A DNA stretch of 6,887 nt from positions 1 to 6,887 of the forward strand of contig CALBJC010000156.1 of NCBI GenBank assembly GCA_937892655.1, read 5' to 3'. Source of the stretch: an uncultured Clostridia bacterium. GTDB taxonomy: Bacteria; Bacillota; Clostridia; Oscillospirales; Ruminococcaceae. Positions 5,907 through 6,887 of the stretch are shown here, piece by piece; within the stretch, counting starts at the first letter, position 1, and every line of letters starts with the position of its first letter. The notes below the pieces were generated by a model. The model had not been told where the DNA came from and searched no databases. It saw nothing but the letters and a program-made list of their open reading frames with translations. The position numbers and the translations under genes were made by a program.

Positions 5907-5916
5907 ACACTAATAA

Positions 5917-6887
5917 ATGGATCTGAATAGAATTGAAGTTTTGTCTCCTGCAGGAGATATGGAAAGACTTCAAGCAGCACTTGATTTTGGCGCAGACGCT
6001 GTATACCTCGGCGGTCAAGCTTTTGGTATGCGTGCATCACCTGCAAATTTCACTGATGAAGAATTAAAAAAAGCCGTCGAAATTGCTCATAAAAGGGGAG
6101 TAAAGGTTTATCTTACATGTAATACTCTTCCTAGAAATAACGAAATCATTCACTTTGAGCAATTTATAAAGAATGCTGAGGCATGCAAGGTGGATGCTGT
6201 TATCGCTAATGATATAGGCGTATTATCGCTTATCAAGAAATATACTCCCGATATGGAAGTTCATATTTCTACTCAGGCTGGTATTGTAAATTTTGTCACT
6301 GCTAATGAGTTTTATAGAATGGGTGCCAAACGAGTGGTTTTGGCAAGAGAATTATCTCTTGATGAAATTGCGCAAATCAGGGATAAATGCCCGCCTGAAA
6401 TGGATATTGAATGCTTTGTTCATGGAGCCATGTGCGTTTCTTTTTCTGGCAGATGTTTATTATCAAACTATCTTGTTAACCGTGATGCTAATCGTGGTGA
6501 ATGTGCACAGCCTTGCAGATGGGGATATCATCTGATGGAAGAAAAGCGTCCTAACGAATTCTATCCTGTTTTTGAAGATGAAAAGGGAACATATATTCTC
6601 AATGCCAAGGATATGTGTATGATTGACAACATTGACAAGCTTGTTAAAGCGGGCGTAAATAGCCTTAAAATCGAAGGTAGAGCTAAGTCTTCTTACTATG
6701 TTTCTGTTGTTACAAATGCTTATAGAATGGCTGTGGATTGTTTTAAATCGAATCCTGAATGCTTTGAGCTTCCGCAATGGGTAAAGGATGAAGTTTTCAA
6801 GGTATCTCACAGAGCGTATTGTACCGGATTCTTCTTTGGTCATCCGAAGGATTGCAGACAGTATTATGAAAACGGGGGATATGTAAG
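5917..6887 (+). CDS. U32-family protein, probable tRNA uridine-34 hydroxylation protein (TrhP/YrrO-like), 3' truncated by the window
   Basis: The frame opens at ATG 5917 and stays open to the right edge, giving 323 residues and no stop. The N-terminus MDLNRIEVLSPAGDMERLQA, followed by FGADAVYLGG, is the standard opening of the U32 family. The family signature E-x-F-x(2)-G-[SA]-x-C-x(4)-G-x-C-x-x-S is met exactly at residues 165-183 (ECFVHGAMC, then SGRCLLS). Four cysteines, Cys173, Cys180, Cys196 (or Cys200) and Cys234, have nearly the spacing of the [4Fe-4S] ligands of UbiU. Such proteins, long called collagenase-like peptidases, include TrhP (5-hydroxyuridine-34 in tRNA), RlhA (23S rRNA) and UbiU/V. 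In Bacillota, members beside mltG (yrrN/yrrO next to yrrL in B. subtilis) act in tRNA U34 hydroxylation, which is the best guess here. A protease role is not supported by any visible catalytic residues. Full members usually exceed 400 residues, so the C-terminal part is missing. Confidence 0.93.
   Translation, partial: MDLNRIEVLSPAGDMERLQAALDFGADAVYLGGQAFGMRASPANFTDEELKKAVEIAHKRGVKVYLTCNTLPRNNEIIHFEQFIKNAEACKVDAVIANDIGVLSLIKKYTPDMEVHISTQAGIVNFVTANEFYRMGAKRVVLARELSLDEIAQIRDKCPPEMDIECFVHGAMCVSFSGRCLLSNYLVNRDANRGECAQPCRWGYHLMEEKRPNEFYPVFEDEKGTYILNAKDMCMIDNIDKLVKAGVNSLKIEGRAKSSYYVSVVTNAYRMAVDCFKSNPECFELPQWVKDEVFKVSHRAYCTGFFFGHPKDCRQYYENGGYV

Noticed and set aside
6463..6843. Minus-strand open frame within the U32-family gene
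   Set aside because: The sense strand encodes the clear U32 signature and cysteine pattern here, so this frame is a shadow.
1..6887. A new defence, mobile or otherwise undescribed multi-gene system
   Set aside because: Apart from the left-hand ORF fragment and the uncertain DUF2156 protein, every gene belongs to a known housekeeping family. No integrase, transposase, toxin-antitoxin pair, repeat array or attachment site could be found.

Overview
The window reads as chromosomal DNA of an AT-rich, low-GC Gram-positive bacterium (Bacillota, most likely class Clostridia, in the Ruminococcus/Oscillospiraceae range). Reasons: GGAGG-type ribosome binding sites, tightly packed genes, a ThyX-type thymidylate synthase, an acetyl-CoA-type MetA, and an mltG gene followed by a U32-family gene, an order known from Bacillota. 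The taxonomic guess is inference; no rRNA or other marker is present.

Layout. Bases 1 to about 260 carry the 3' part of an unrecognised acidic ORF that enters from the left edge. Around 250-265 this sequence switches abruptly to the last ~86 codons of clpX, so clpX lacks roughly its first three quarters. This is either a real rearrangement or an assembly join. clpX ends at 525 and is followed by a 14-bp hairpin with a T-run on each strand. The hairpin is shared with the convergent gene metA (minus strand, true start at 1494), a homoserine O-acetyltransferase with its own promoter and a very short leader.

From a good sigma-A-type promoter at 1590-1618, divergent from metA, six genes run rightward as one probable operon with gaps of 17 bases or fewer: thyX, a DUF2156/LPG-synthase-C-like protein, a DJ-1/PfpI protein, 5-formyltetrahydrofolate cyclo-ligase, mltG, and a U32-family gene cut by the right edge. 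Several joints overlap or nearly touch (TAATG, a 10-base overlap, a 1-base gap), which suggests translational coupling.

How the genes fit together. ThyX and the cyclo-ligase both act on the one-carbon folate pool, ThyX consuming methylene-THF and the cyclo-ligase rescuing 5-formyl-THF as methenyl-THF. MltG is a membrane-anchored murein-cleaving enzyme. The U32 protein has the four-cysteine pattern of the Fe-S tRNA/ubiquinone hydroxylation family and is probably a tRNA uridine-34 hydroxylation protein. The DUF2156 and DJ-1 proteins have no assigned partner. MetA makes O-acetylhomoserine for methionine synthesis and is transcribed separately.

No mobile element, CRISPR array, tRNA, rRNA or evident new system was found. 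The points most worth checking are the clpX junction, a FliM-like EIDA(I/L)L motif in the acidic tail of MltG, and the standalone DUF2156 protein inside a folate operon.
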